64,000 nucleotides of DNA from Kaiparowitsia implicata GSE-PSE-MK54-09C (GCA_019359435.1 JAHHHI010000090.1:1-64000), one strand, 5' to 3'; counted from the first letter of the stretch, positions 1-8,246 are shown. A program made the numbers and translations. The notes: generated by a model from the letters alone, not told the origin.

Positions 1-120
1 TCGCTTCATTGCAAACTGGATGTGAGCAGTTGACGCACAAAATGAATGGGTTCATCTGCCCACTGGTACGTCGGTTGAACTTACAATTGATCTTTTCATC
101 TGCTTAGAGTGATAGAAGAG

Positions 121-372
121 GGGTATATAAGTAGCACCAGTAGATGCTGGATAACCCCGGAAGCGAGAGTATTATCCAGCACATTCGACGGATAAGCACC
201 CCATTCTCCAGAATTAACCATCAGATCTGCCGGATAACACCCCGAAACTTTGGTCTTATCTAGCAAATATTCTATTTAATTCCTTAAAAACTGGGTATTA
301 TCCCGTAGATGCGCTGGATAATGCTGGAAAGGTAGGGTCTTATCTAGCAAATCTGACACTTAATACATAGTT
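121..372. repeat. Tandem array of ~42 bp imperfect palindromes (6 units)
   Basis: Six degenerate units start near 121, 164, 206, 248, 291 and 331, spaced 40-43 bp. The left arm resembles GGGTATTATCCAGCA and the right arm TGCYGGATAACACCCC, and the two arms are complementary, so each unit can fold into a hairpin of about 35 nt separated by A-rich spacers. No ORF crosses it. A related array lies at 15043-15285. It differs from CRISPR because there are no unique spacers and the units are degenerate. Confidence 0.7.
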
Positions 373-474
373 GGGCTGCTTAAGTTGTCTGTGAGGACGG
401 TACTTTCAGCTTTTTAGTGAGAGTTCAATTTCTCGTAACTGAAGAACAATCACAATATATAGTTTAAGAGCAAT

Positions 475-954
475 TTAAAGCGCATCCTCTATAGACATCT
501 GTCTTTCGATGCTGGGTAGCGGTCTAACATCAATGTAGTCTTGGGCAAACTTCTTAAGCCCTACATCCTCGCTATAAATGCACTTTGCGCCTCTTGCTAT
601 CGCTGTAGCAGCAATCATGAAATCAGCTTTCATTTCTGCTTTTGATATTCCACTCTCATCTTTAAGTTGCTTTTTGTTTCTCCACAGCTCTGCAAAATGA
701 AGAGCAGCTTGTGTATCAAAGGGTGGAACGATAAATCGGCGATGCATCAGTTCACTGAAAGCATTATGCAAACCTGGCTCTAAAGCACACAGAATTTCTG
801 CAACAACCATTGACGGAATCATAATATCAATTCCATCTTTTTCGCAAGTGCTGATTAAATATTTAGCTTTGTCTATGTTGTATTCCTGTCCAGGAGTTGC
901 TTGCCTTTTAATACCCCAAATAATTATCTGTGTATCAAAACAAACTAGATCCAT
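475..954 (-). CDS. PIN-domain ribonuclease, VapC-like toxin candidate
   Basis: A 159-residue protein with the PIN-domain acidic set: D7 in the first strand (VCFDT), E53 in VVAEIL, D111 in KADFMIAATA and D130 in IYSEDVGL. PIN proteins of this size are typically Mg2+-dependent RNases and many are toxins of type II toxin-antitoxin systems. Its start codon directly abuts the stop codon of the upstream gene (955-1740), so the two are almost certainly cotranscribed and that neighbour is the obvious partner. The toxin role is inferred from family and context; the partner is larger than a usual VapB antitoxin. Confidence 0.8.
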   Translation of the reverse strand: MDLVCFDTQIIIWGIKRQATPGQEYNIDKAKYLISTCEKDGIDIMIPSMVVAEILCALEPGLHNAFSELMHRRFIVPPFDTQAALHFAELWRNKKQLKDESGISKAEMKADFMIAATAIARGAKCIYSEDVGLKKFAQDYIDVRPLPSIERQMSIEDAL

Positions 955-1740
955 TTACGCCTCCGACAGTCCGTAGCGTATTTCGGAGACAAAACGATCC
1001 ACATCTTTTATGTTGTCAAATGAATCTCCAATTAAGTTAGCTAATTCTTCAAAAGCTTCTGATGGCGAAGTTTGCTCGTAATCAGAAATGTCGATTACGT
1101 GAAAGTTTTCAATTTCAAACGTTTCAGAATTCCATTCTGCAAGACCACGCAACTCTACATTTGTGTAAAGCTTAGCACCTGCTTTCTTAGCTATTGCCTT
1201 ACTTGTACTACAATAAATAATTTGACTGTCCAAAGTCTTAAATTGAATTTTAGGTTCTGCCCCACCCACACGAGTTATTTCTCCATGTATGGTTGTCTCC
1301 CCTGACAATGGATAAATATCAGGTATCTGAGTTTCAGGAGTAAGGACAGCTAATGATTCCGATCTGCCATTCTGGGTAAAGAACTCAGCATTACATTGGT
1401 AGCGTCGTGTAAAAGCAGATAGTTTCCTCAGAGAATTGATAGTACCACTTGGTAGTACACCAAAATCATTCTCTGCAATTGATTTTGTTATACGACGTGT
1501 GGCAGGCAGAGTTAACTCCGCCAAATTTGGGGAAAACTCTAAACCAATACTTCCTTGTCGAATACTCTTTAAGCCAATTACTATAGTCTCTTTCTTTAAC
1601 TCTGGGTGGTCACGAATCACCATAGAGGCTATCATATCTTCAACAGATTCGATGACTTCCGCGATCTCCTTAGATCGAATTTTGCCTGGTGACATACCTT
1701 CACCAGTCAGCAATATTTCTACTGTTACATCGTGAGCCAT
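955..1740 (-). CDS. Uncharacterised protein paired with the PIN protein
   Basis: I do not recognise a family for this ~261-residue protein. The start chosen is the ATG at 1740 (MAHDVTVEILL), with a purine-rich GGTGGTGAG just upstream; a longer frame to 1791 is less likely. The N-terminal half is mixed alpha/beta. The C-terminal third (residues about 160-230) looks like a small beta barrel, followed by an acidic helical tail. It is translationally coupled to the PIN gene: its TAA is immediately followed by the PIN ATG. It may be an antitoxin or substrate-recruiting partner; this rests only on the coupling. Confidence 0.7.
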   Translation of the reverse strand: MAHDVTVEILLTGEGMSPGKIRSKEIAEVIESVEDMIASMVIRDHPELKKETIVIGLKSIRQGSIGLEFSPNLAELTLPATRRITKSIAENDFGVLPSGTINSLRKLSAFTRRYQCNAEFFTQNGRSESLAVLTPETQIPDIYPLSGETTIHGEITRVGGAEPKIQFKTLDSQIIYCSTSKAIAKKAGAKLYTNVELRGLAEWNSETFEIENFHVIDISDYEQTSPSEAFEELANLIGDSFDNIKDVDRFVSEIRYGLSEA

Positions 1741-1865
1741 AAATGATCTCACCACCTTCGAGCATAAGAAGATCCTATAATTATATCGCAATTGAGAACG
1801 AAGATAGCTGCTATTTCAGTTTTTTTTCAACTAACTCGCACAAGTCATAGTGCTGTGAGTTTCTA

Positions 1866-1954
1866 ACAGCCCAACAATGCGTTGGTGCGGACGGAATGGA
1901 GATTGTTGGCAGGTAGCTTTTGATACCTGCCGCCGCACAACTTCACCGTTCTTG
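1866..1954 (+). other. attC-like hairpin site A1
   Basis: The left box GCCCAAC (about 1869) fits the integron R'' pattern RYYYAAC. The arm GTTGgTGCGGaCGG at 1881-1894 pairs with CCGCCGCACAAC at 1930-1941, leaving two unpaired bases (g and a) like the extrahelical bases of attC sites. The centre adds a perfect 8-bp stem, GGCAGGTA/TACCTGCC. The right box (CGTTCTTG) is degenerate. The fold is direct sequence evidence; the attC assignment is inference. Confidence 0.5.
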
Positions 1955-2058
1955 CTTCTTCCTGGATTGGGGCTATACAGAGAGATTATCGGTCAAGTGC
2001 GAATGTTAAACCTGCACCTGACACACTAGGAGAGCGATCGCTGTGACTTCTTATCAGG

Positions 2059-2241
2059 ATTGACCTTTCAGATAGCCAGTTTGAAAAGCTACAAAATTTG
2101 GCGGTAGTGCATGGAATTGCGCTCGAGGTTCTATTGAAGACAAGCTTAGAGGATTAGCTCAATTCCCAAAAGAGTGAGTTCGTTGATGCTGCCGATCATG
2201 TGTTGACAAAAAATGCTGAGTTGTATAAACGTCTAGCATGA
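2059..2241 (+). pseudogene. Antitoxin remnant of a Doc-type toxin-antitoxin pair
   Basis: The frame reads DSQFEKLQNLAVVHGIALEV and, after an in-frame TAG at 2155-2157, ends ...VLTKNAELYKRLA at a TGA (2239-2241). The AELYKRLA tail is typical of cyanobacterial antitoxins encoded just before death-on-curing toxins. No ATG precedes the conserved part; an ATT stands where a start would be expected. The stop overlaps the ATG of the following doc fragment, keeping the ancestral operon layout. Missing start plus internal stop indicate decay. Confidence 0.6.
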
Positions 2242-2342
2242 TGCGTTTTCTAACATTAATTGAGGTGTTAGAACTACATCGTAGAATCATTGAGCAATCT
2301 GGTGGAGCATTTGGCATCCGAGAGGTCGGGGTATTGGAGTGA
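2241..2342 (+). pseudogene. Truncated death-on-curing (Doc/Fic-fold) toxin
   Basis: A 33-codon frame starts MRFLTLIEVLELHRRIIEQS and continues GGAFGIREVGVLE before a TGA. This matches the N-terminus of Doc toxins, which are normally about 120-130 residues. The catalytic Fic motif (HxFx[DN]GN[KR]) is absent, so the product cannot be an active AMP-transferase or EF-Tu kinase. The end falls at a GCGATCGC palindrome and is followed by an unrelated NmrA fragment, suggesting a deletion or rearrangement junction. Confidence 0.65.
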
Positions 2343-2373
2343 GCGATCGCTCACATTATTTGAGAACAGTCCA

Positions 2374-2514
2374 ATGATTTTAGTGACTGGAGCAACGGGG
2401 AACAACGGTACAGAGGTTGTCAAGCGAGTCGTAGCGCAAAACGTGCCAGTCTGGGCAATGCTTCGCAATCGGGAGCGAGCCAGTGCGATCGCACAAACAA
2501 CAATTACGGCATAA
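2374..2514 (+). pseudogene. N-terminal fragment of an NmrA/SDR-type NAD(P)-binding protein
   Basis: The frame begins MILVTGATGNNGTEVVKRVV, a clear Rossmann-fold dinucleotide-binding motif (GATGxxG), and continues to WAMLRNRERA, typical of NmrA-like proteins of about 280-300 residues. Only 46 residues remain before a stop. The rest of the domain is missing and the sequence runs into the MazE-like gene, so this is a truncated relic. Confidence 0.6.
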
Positions 2515-2542
2515 AATTAAGGCATGGTTTCGTGCAACGGAT

Positions 2543-2746
2543 ATGCTAAAAACGCTTTGGGCTACGGTTCGGCAGGGAAAAATTGAACTATTGGAGTCAG
2601 CAGAACTACCAGAAGGGGTAAAGGTTCTGGTGACAGTTTTACCTGACAACGAGGCTGAGTTTTGGCTACAAGCCAGTCAAACGTCGCTTGATGCAGTTTG
2701 GGACAACGCTGAGGATGATATATATGCCCAGCTACTCCAAGCATGA
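2543..2746 (+). CDS. MazE/AF2212-like antitoxin
   Basis: A 67-residue acidic protein (MLKTLWATVRQGKIELLE...) of the type encoded next to MazF/PemK toxins in cyanobacteria. The N-terminal part (to about residue 37) forms the small beta segment with LPEGVKVLVTVLP; the C-terminal part, rich in D, E and W (AVWDNAEDDIYAQLLQA), is the likely toxin-binding tail. The start is the ATG at 2543, where homology begins, rather than the longer frame from 2483. It overlaps the toxin gene by 23 nt. Neutralisation of the MazF homologue is inferred. Confidence 0.75.
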   Translation: MLKTLWATVRQGKIELLESAELPEGVKVLVTVLPDNEAEFWLQASQTSLDAVWDNAEDDIYAQLLQA

Positions 2747-3053
2747 CGTTATTTTGGTGCGCTATCCCTTCTCAGATTTATCGAGCTCAAAGGTAAGACC
2801 TGCTGTTGTTGTGAGTACGTCGCACCCATCTCAAGATATTCTCATTACCCCTTTGACCAGCAAAACAGGTTCATTACTGGTAGGGGAGTTTGTGCTATCT
2901 GAGTGGGTAGCCGCCGGATTGAACGTAGCTACCGCAGTCAAAAGAGGTGTATATACAGTGCATGAAAGTTTAGTCATTAAAGTGATTGGTCAGTTGGTCA
3001 AGGTTGATGCCGAGCAACTTGAGCAATCTTTGCGAGGTTGGCTAGGTTTATAG
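2724..3053 (+). CDS. MazF/PemK-family endoribonuclease toxin
   Basis: A 109-residue protein starting MPSYSKHDVILVRYPFSD, followed by KVRPAVVVST and ILITPLTSKTG, the standard PemK/MazF core (SH3-like barrel with the RP.VV motif). Length is normal for the family and the frame is intact. MazF proteins cut RNA at short sequence motifs; this one should be held by the upstream overlapping antitoxin. The ATG at 2724 is chosen because MazF homology begins there. An attC-like site starts 15 nt after the stop codon, so the pair sits where a gene cassette would. Confidence 0.85.
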   Translation: MPSYSKHDVILVRYPFSDLSSSKVRPAVVVSTSHPSQDILITPLTSKTGSLLVGEFVLSEWVAAGLNVATAVKRGVYTVHESLVIKVIGQLVKVDAEQLEQSLRGWLGL

Positions 3054-3067
3054 AGTCAACAGCTACA

Positions 3068-3154
3068 GCCCAACACTGCGTTGGTGCGGACGGAACAGTG
3101 GCTATCTGTGAGAGTTGTCAGGTTATCTGCAGCCGCTCAACCGGAGCGTTAGCC
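3068..3154 (+). other. attC-like hairpin site A2 behind mazF
   Basis: Left box GCCCAAC (3068-3074) and right box GTTAGCC (3148-3154) are nearly complementary at the ends. Inside, GTTGgTGCGG (3080-3089) pairs with CCGCTCAAC (3133-3141), with one unpaired G and one mismatch. Length is 87 bp and it lies 15 nt after the mazF stop, as expected for an integron cassette. Confidence 0.6.
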
Positions 3155-3192
3155 TGTTCTAAAGCAGTTCTTTTTGCGCCGTTGTAGCCATG

Positions 3193-4221
3193 TCAAGCCA
3201 TTTGCCAAGTCATGTCTTGACCTGCTTGCAACGGTACCAGTGCAGATTCCACAAATGGAACTTCATTGGGAACGCGCCAGGTTGTTTTGGTCAACGTAAT
3301 GTGTTCAGTATTGCGTGGAAGTTGATAAAAATCCGGCCCATAGTAGCTGGCGAACGCTTCAAGTTTATCAAGGGCATCAACACTCTCAAACGCTTCTGCA
3401 TACAACTCCATCGCATGCAGAGCCGAATAGCAACCTGCGCAACCACAGGAACTTTCTTTGCTATTGCGAGGATGGGGGGCGCTATCGGTGCCTAGAAAAA
3501 ACTTAGGATTACCCGAGGTTGCTGCTTGCAACAGAGCGGAGCGATGCTCCTCTCGTTTCAAAATGGGCAGGCAATAAAAATGGGGAGAAATGCCACCCTG
3601 AAACAGGCTATTGCGATTAAATAACAAATGTTGTGGCGTGATGGTTGCAGCGATGTTGTTGGTAGATAGGACATACTGCACCGCCTCCAAGGTTGTAATG
3701 TGTTCAAAAACGACGCGCAAGCCGGGAAATCGTTGCTTGAGGGGAATCAAATGGCGCTCGATAAACACCTTCTCGCGATCGAACATATCAACACTGTGAT
3801 CGGTCACTTCGCCGTGCAAAAGTAACGGCAAGTCTTCCTGCTGCATCGCTTCAAAGGTGCGATCGCACTTGCGAAGTTCCGTCACCCCAAGGTCTGAATT
3901 GGTTGTGGCCCCGGCTGGATAGTACTTGACCGCTTTGACAAACTGAGAGGCTTTCGCCGCGATGATTTCTTCGGGGCTGGTGTTGTCGGTGAGGTAGAGC
4001 GTCATCAGTGGCTCGAACTGTTGACCCTCTGGAACTGCTGCCAGGATGCGATCGCGGTAGGCTGCTGCATCCGCGACCAAGCGTACTGGCGGCTTCAAAT
4101 TTGGCATGATAATCGCGCGGGCAAACTGACGCACCGTATGCGGCAGAACCGCTTTCAATGCCGCGCCATCCCGTAGATGGAGGTGCCAGTCATCCGGTCG
4201 GGTAATCGTGAGCGTTTGCAT
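3193..4221 (-). CDS. pyrC: Dihydroorotase, class II (pyrimidine synthesis)
   Basis: A 342-residue amidohydrolase that interconverts N-carbamoyl-L-aspartate and L-dihydroorotate, the third step of UMP synthesis. The metal ligands are visible: H13 and H15 (WHLHLRD), the lysine expected to be carboxylated, K99 ([13 protein letters not shown]), histidines in LLHGE and VFEHITT, and the aspartate of [10 protein letters not shown]. Length matches the E. coli-type enzyme. Both flanks carry attC-like sites oriented on the opposite strand, an odd setting for a housekeeping gene; nothing in the protein looks degraded. Confidence 0.95.
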   Translation of the reverse strand: MQTLTITRPDDWHLHLRDGAALKAVLPHTVRQFARAIIMPNLKPPVRLVADAAAYRDRILAAVPEGQQFEPLMTLYLTDNTSPEEIIAAKASQFVKAVKYYPAGATTNSDLGVTELRKCDRTFEAMQQEDLPLLLHGEVTDHSVDMFDREKVFIERHLIPLKQRFPGLRVVFEHITTLEAVQYVLSTNNIAATITPQHLLFNRNSLFQGGISPHFYCLPILKREEHRSALLQAATSGNPKFFLGTDSAPHPRNSKESSCGCAGCYSALHAMELYAEAFESVDALDKLEAFASYYGPDFYQLPRNTEHITLTKTTWRVPNEVPFVESALVPLQAGQDMTWQMA

Positions 4222-4261
4222 GCTTCAATTATAAAATCGCTAGTGCTTTAGAAAAATACGC

Positions 4262-4352
4262 GCTAACAACGCCCACGCACACCGACCGCCGAAAGTTTGT
4301 CGGTTGTGGTGATGCAGAGGTTGTCTGCGGCGGGTGAACGGAAGCGTTATGC
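4262..4352 (+). other. attC-like hairpin site A3 upstream of pyrC
   Basis: Ends are GCTAAC (4262-4267) and GTTATGC (4346-4352). An inner arm CACC...CCGCCG at 4280-4291 pairs with CGGCGGGTG at 4328-4336, with a small bulge. Size (91 bp), orientation and layout match A1 and A2. It lies 40 bp upstream of the pyrC start, on the opposite strand. Confidence 0.5.
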
Positions 4353-4391
4353 TGCTGCATAAGTGTGCGACTGCAGACTTGTACCCAGTTT

Positions 4392-4576
4392 CCTAAAGGG
4401 CTACTAAGTACACATAAGCCATCTGAGACGTGATAACAGTGCTGATCTCCCCCTAGATCCGCCGATTCTGGGGAACTTTGAACTCCGGTCTCCCCCCAGA
4501 ATCGGGGGGGCAAAGGGGGGCAATACAGCATTGTGAGGTCTATTCCAAGATTATGTGTACTTGGTAGCCCTAAAGG
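4392..4576. mobile_element. MITE-like element with ~26-bp terminal inverted repeats
   Basis: The left end includes GGGCTACTAAGTACACATAA (4398-4417) and the right end is its near-perfect inverse, TTATGTGTACTTGGTAGCCC (4551-4570). The inverted similarity extends outward through CCTAAAGGG-like sequence. The 185-bp element encodes no protein; its centre holds G/C-rich runs. A non-autonomous transposon derivative is the simplest reading; the parent is not in the window. Confidence 0.6.
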
Positions 4577-4677
4577 GAGAGGGGTATTGTATTTTGCAGT
4601 GTGCTTGCCGCATATGCTGCAAAAAAGACTTGTAATGGCTGCTCCCACTCGCATCATGCAGACGAGCTGTCTAATGA

Positions 4678-5424
4678 TTAAGCCGCAACACCCAAGTTCT
4701 GCTGCAAGAACGTCATGATGTCTACCCAAGCCGCATCCGTTGCTGCAGAGTCATAGCGGTAGCCATCATCTCGCATAAAAGTATGGTTAGCGTCATAGAG
4801 CCGGGTTTCGTATTCAACGCCAGCCTGGCTTAGTGCCTGAAAAATCTTTTCCCGCCCGGCGGGCGGCACATGGGGGTCTAGCGTGCCAAAGACCATCAAC
4901 ACCTGAGCCGATAGTTCATCTAGCCGCTCGATCGTGTCGGCGATCCCCCGGCCTAGTTTGCCATCATGAATGCCAGTTGGGTAGCAGCACACTGCCACAT
5001 TCACACCCGATTGCAGGGCTGCTCGAAGGGCCAAATGTCCGCCAATACAAAATCCCATCGTGCCAACTTGGCCCGACGCCACGCGGCCATCTGCGTTTAG
5101 CCAGTCGAGAACAGCCACAGCATCTGCATCATAGGCGGCAATGTCAGTGCGGCGGGCATCATCATTGCCTCGCAATCGGCCTAGGTCATTGGGTTCAATC
5201 ACGGTGCCGATTGGTTCAAGGCGATGAAAAATTTCTGGGGCGGCCACCACATAGCCATAGCCTGCTAGTCGATCTGCCAGCAGGGTGATAGGTCTGCCGA
5301 GTTGATAGATGTCGGAATAAAACAAGATGCCCGGATATGTCCCGTCTGCGTCAGGCGCTGCGACATAGACTCGCATCAGACTGTCATCCACAATGAGTCC
5401 AACTGTTTGTCGTTTGATTTGCAC
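4678..5424 (-). CDS. Dienelactone hydrolase family protein
   Basis: An alpha/beta hydrolase of about 248 residues. The nucleophile elbow is GFCIGG, with cysteine as in dienelactone hydrolase rather than serine; the acid is in GTLDPHVPP and the histidine in DANHTFMRDDGYRYD, so the Cys-Asp-His triad is complete. The start is a GTG at 5424 because GGAGG lies six bases before it; an earlier in-frame GTG at 5439 has no such site. The enzyme is likely cytoplasmic and hydrolyses an ester or lactone; the substrate cannot be read from sequence. It has no obvious operon partner. Confidence 0.88.
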   Translation of the reverse strand: MQIKRQTVGLIVDDSLMRVYVAAPDADGTYPGILFYSDIYQLGRPITLLADRLAGYGYVVAAPEIFHRLEPIGTVIEPNDLGRLRGNDDARRTDIAAYDADAVAVLDWLNADGRVASGQVGTMGFCIGGHLALRAALQSGVNVAVCCYPTGIHDGKLGRGIADTIERLDELSAQVLMVFGTLDPHVPPAGREKIFQALSQAGVEYETRLYDANHTFMRDDGYRYDSAATDAAWVDIMTFLQQNLGVAA

Positions 5425-5581
5425 CCGGTGCCTCCACACGATGTAACAGTATGCAATAACGCCGATAATGCAACTATTCTTTGCGGTTTAGATTGTCTAA
5501 TAGGCCAACGCTGAATGGCAATCGGAACTCGATTCAAACAGTGGGGCGATCGCCCTTGTTACTTTGAACCACCAAAACGGC

Positions 5582-6073
5582 TTAGGCATGTTCAGCAAAT
5601 GCAGAGATATCTCCGTTCTGGGTAAACGAGAAGACCGTATACGGTTCAACATCGCTGCCCGATTCCATACCAGGAGAGCCAACCGGCATCCCTGGAACCG
5701 CAAGACCTGCCACATTGGGCCGTTCTGCAAGCAACCGCAGAACATCTACTGCTGGAACATGGCCTTCAATCACATAGCCCCCTACCATTGCCGTATGGCA
5801 TGACGTCAGATCATCTGGAATGCCATACTGCTGCTTAAGAATCGTCATCTCTTCCGTCACATTGTCTTGCACCTGAAATCCAGCAGCCTCTATATGTTCA
5901 ATCCACTGACCACAACAGCTACAGGTAGGGCTACGAAAAACCGTGAGTTCAGCGTTCATCGCGACTTGCCTAGCCCTCTCAGAATGATCGGCGAAGGAAC
6001 ACGCTGTCAGCACGCCACTGGTCGAAATCAGCCCGATCTTCAGCAATTGAGATATAAATAACCGACGATTCAT
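5582..6073 (-). CDS. DUF411 metal-binding lipoprotein
   Basis: About 163 residues. The N-terminus (MNRRLFISQLLKIGLISTSG) ends in the lipobox-like LTAC, so it is probably an exported lipoprotein. The DUF411 core follows: VFRSPTCSCCGQW with a CxCC motif, then TSCHTAMVGGYVIEGHVPA and GLAVPGMPVGSPGME. DUF411 proteins are linked to copper and other metals and are often encoded near cation transporters, but none is nearby here. The start at 6073 is preferred (GGTG upstream, signal peptide begins there). Confidence 0.88.
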   Translation of the reverse strand: MNRRLFISQLLKIGLISTSGVLTACSFADHSERARQVAMNAELTVFRSPTCSCCGQWIEHIEAAGFQVQDNVTEEMTILKQQYGIPDDLTSCHTAMVGGYVIEGHVPAVDVLRLLAERPNVAGLAVPGMPVGSPGMESGSDVEPYTVFSFTQNGDISAFAEHA

Positions 6074-6398
6074 ATACACCTTCACCGCAAAACGCCCCGT
6101 AAGTTCCTTACTCAAGGATAGTTTAACGACTCAGTCGAGCACAGAATGATTCAGTCGAGCATAGAACGATGGATAGGTAAGGCCGTACACCCCGACTCAA
6201 TGCGATTGCAGTTGAGGGGTTGATGAGGATACTTGCTGTTGTGAACCCCCTGTGCAAGGGTTCACAACAATAAGCATTCAAGGCAGCGCGTTAAGTGCTG
6301 TATCAATTGGGATTGTCGTGTCTTGTTAAGACGCTTGACGAAAAAATTGCTGAAGCTTAGAAAATATTTGAAAACAGGGAGATGAGGTATGGAAAGCG

Positions 6399-6840
6399 TC
6401 AAGCCAACCTCCGTAGCATGACCCGAATCATAGCGATGTAAATGAGCGCTTTGGAAGACTCCGGCAAGCATTCATGCTCGACAGTGAGACGGCGGCACCA
6501 ATGAAGCTAACCGTAGGTGCGTTCTGAGACCCACCGTCTTGGTAGTAGGCCAAATCCGGGTTTCTCTTGCGGACGCAGTACGACCTTTAGAATCAGCCCA
6601 AAGATGTCGATTGCCGAAAGTAATAGTAGATCGTGGAGCAAGGCGGAAAGTCCTCGGGCAATAAGGCCCAAGCACGCCCGCTCATCAATAAATAGAGAAT
6701 CGCATTAAATAGAGAATCACATTGACAACCTCATAGAGGTCTACGGTTCGGGGATGACCTGTGGCTTTGGCTCTTGGTAATAAAGATGAGAGAAGATCCC
6801 ACTGGTTACGAGTCAGGCGACTGGCATAGGCTGTGGTCAT
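6399..6840 (-). pseudogene. IS5-family transposase remnant
   Basis: Read on the minus strand, the start is MTTAYASRLTRNQWDLLSSL, then RTVDLYEVVNVILYL, then LLPEDFPP...TIYYYFRQ, which is the DUF4096 N-terminal domain. The frame then jumps to the C-terminal block RRWVSERTYG*LHWCRRL and LIYIAMIRVMLRRLA. Damage is plain: a duplicated GATTCTCTATTTA around 6690-6715 shifts the frame, the central catalytic part is deleted, and a TAG interrupts the C-terminal block. About 440 bp remain of a roughly 800-bp gene. Confidence 0.75.
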
Positions 6841-6901
6841 GGTTTCCTGAGGGCTACAGAGGTTACTGTTCTGAGCCTAATTTCCAGGGAGCTTTTCTTG
6901 T

Positions 6902-7000
6902 GGGCACCTCGAAAAATCCAGATTTTCCTGGGAGTGGCAACGTGTTTTCAGGGGTTTCAGCCCTCCAGAATCTCCGTAAGGGCAATTAATCGAGGCGTCC
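6902..7000. mobile_element. 99-bp MITE-like element, copy 1
   Basis: Begins GGGCACCTCGA and ends TCGAGGCGTCC. It is nearly identical over its whole length to 14759-14857, whose right end TCGAGGTGCCC is the exact inverse of this left end. No coding capacity. Two copies with inverted ends support a small non-autonomous mobile element. Confidence 0.6.
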
Positions 7001-7220
7001 TTGTATGGTTATCGCCTGAGGCCAATTGATACTTTTCAAATATCTTCTATGGCAGAGAGGGTAATGATCTAAATCGACGTTAGTTGGAAACCACCTTGCG
7101 GGATGAAAACCATTTTGCGTTTCTGCAAAATCGCTGAAAAAAACGAATTTAGGTTTAAAGAATTTTTTTAATAAGTTAGTTACCTGAAAATGAGCTTTTC
7201 AGCTCATCTTGAATTTATTT

Positions 7221-7259
7221 TTTAACCATTCTTTAACTTTTGAGGGAAAGCCTTAACTT
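7221..7259 (+). promoter_or_regulatory. Pho-box-like repeats upstream of the PhnD-type gene
   Basis: The cyanobacterial Pho box is built of PyTTAAPyPy(T/A) octamers at 11-bp spacing. Here TTTAACCA (7221-7228) and TTTAACTT (7232-7239) fit exactly with 3 bp between them. A further match, CTTAACTT, is at 7252-7259, two bases off the 11-bp register. The site is about 110 bp before the start codon at 7367. SphR/PhoB control is inferred. Confidence 0.5.
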
Positions 7260-7366
7260 TAGACATCCCATGAAGGTGATATCTGCAAGAACGAGTCGGG
7301 CACTTTAGAGTGAACGTCAAACGCAGCTTTTGAAGTCTACGCAAGTTTAAAGCAGGAATCACTGTC

Positions 7367-8245
7367 ATGAAACGTCGCAATTTTCTATGGTATTCGTCGC
7401 TGTTTCTAACGGGGTGTGCTACCGCAAGCACGCTTCCTAATCAGGCGTCTTCAACGCGAGAACTACCCGCCACATTGCGGTTTGCAGTGACGGATGTCTC
7501 AGGGCTTGAAGAGCTTGAAGAAGAGTATGGAGTTCTTCGCGCTGCCCTGGTCGAAGCCTTGCAGACCGAGGTAGAGTTTTTTCCTGTCGAAAACTACACC
7601 GCTGCCGCAATTGCCTTGAAGCAAGGCAATCTGGAACTAGTCCTGGCAGGCCCTTCAGAGTACGTCATCATTACATCTCGGACAAATGCAATTCCAATCG
7701 TTGCTGTAACCCGTCCCAATTACTACTCCATGATTGCGGTGCCGGCAGGCAGTCCTATAAAAACGGGAGCCGATTTGAAAGGCAAGGTGATTGCGATGGC
7801 TGAGATTGGCTCTACTAGCGGACACTTAGGTCCCACAAAGCTGCTGCTCGATGCGGGACTAGATCCCCAAACCGAGGTTGAAATTCGGATGTTGGGGGAT
7901 GAAGGCAGCATGGAGAGCTTTAAGCAGGGTGAGGTTGATGCTTGGGGTGGCTCCGCTCTCAATTACCAAGAATTTTTGCAAGATGCGGATAATTCTTTCC
8001 CGATCTTGATGGAAGGGCTACCGCTGCCGAGCGACGTGTTTATTGCTAGCAGTAGCCTAGACCCAGCGTTGATTGAGGTGATTCGGGAACGGCTATTGGC
8101 TAATGAAGATCTATTGGTTGACGCGATCGCCCAGAAGTTGAGTAAGTATCGAGGCTCTCAGGTAGTACTTGCTAAAGATGAGGATTACGACCCGATTCGA
8201 GACGTGTATCGCGCGATTGGGCAGGGAGACTTTGTTTTACAGTAA
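7367..8245 (+). CDS. PhnD-type phosphate/phosphonate-binding lipoprotein
   Basis: A 292-residue periplasmic binding protein of the PhnD/PtxB family. The N-terminus [17 protein letters not shown] ends in a lipobox cysteine, so the mature protein should be anchored in the membrane facing the periplasm. Family signatures include [10 protein letters not shown] near residue 37, [14 protein letters not shown], and [21 protein letters not shown], the loop that contacts phosphorus oxyanions. No ABC permease or ATPase gene follows. Instead a hybrid histidine kinase begins one base after the stop, so this protein probably serves as a sensor subunit. A Pho-box-like site lies upstream. Confidence 0.88.
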   Translation: MKRRNFLWYSSLFLTGCATASTLPNQASSTRELPATLRFAVTDVSGLEELEEEYGVLRAALVEALQTEVEFFPVENYTAAAIALKQGNLELVLAGPSEYVIITSRTNAIPIVAVTRPNYYSMIAVPAGSPIKTGADLKGKVIAMAEIGSTSGHLGPTKLLLDAGLDPQTEVEIRMLGDEGSMESFKQGEVDAWGGSALNYQEFLQDADNSFPILMEGLPLPSDVFIASSSLDPALIEVIRERLLANEDLLVDAIAQKLSKYRGSQVVLAKDEDYDPIRDVYRAIGQGDFVLQ

Positions 8246-8246
8246 G

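Noticed and set aside
121-372. CRISPR array
   Set aside because: The units are degenerate palindromes with almost no unique spacer between them, and no cas gene is present in the window.
4229-4729. 166-codon minus-strand frame
   Set aside because: It spans an attC-like site and a MITE, and its composition is not protein-like.
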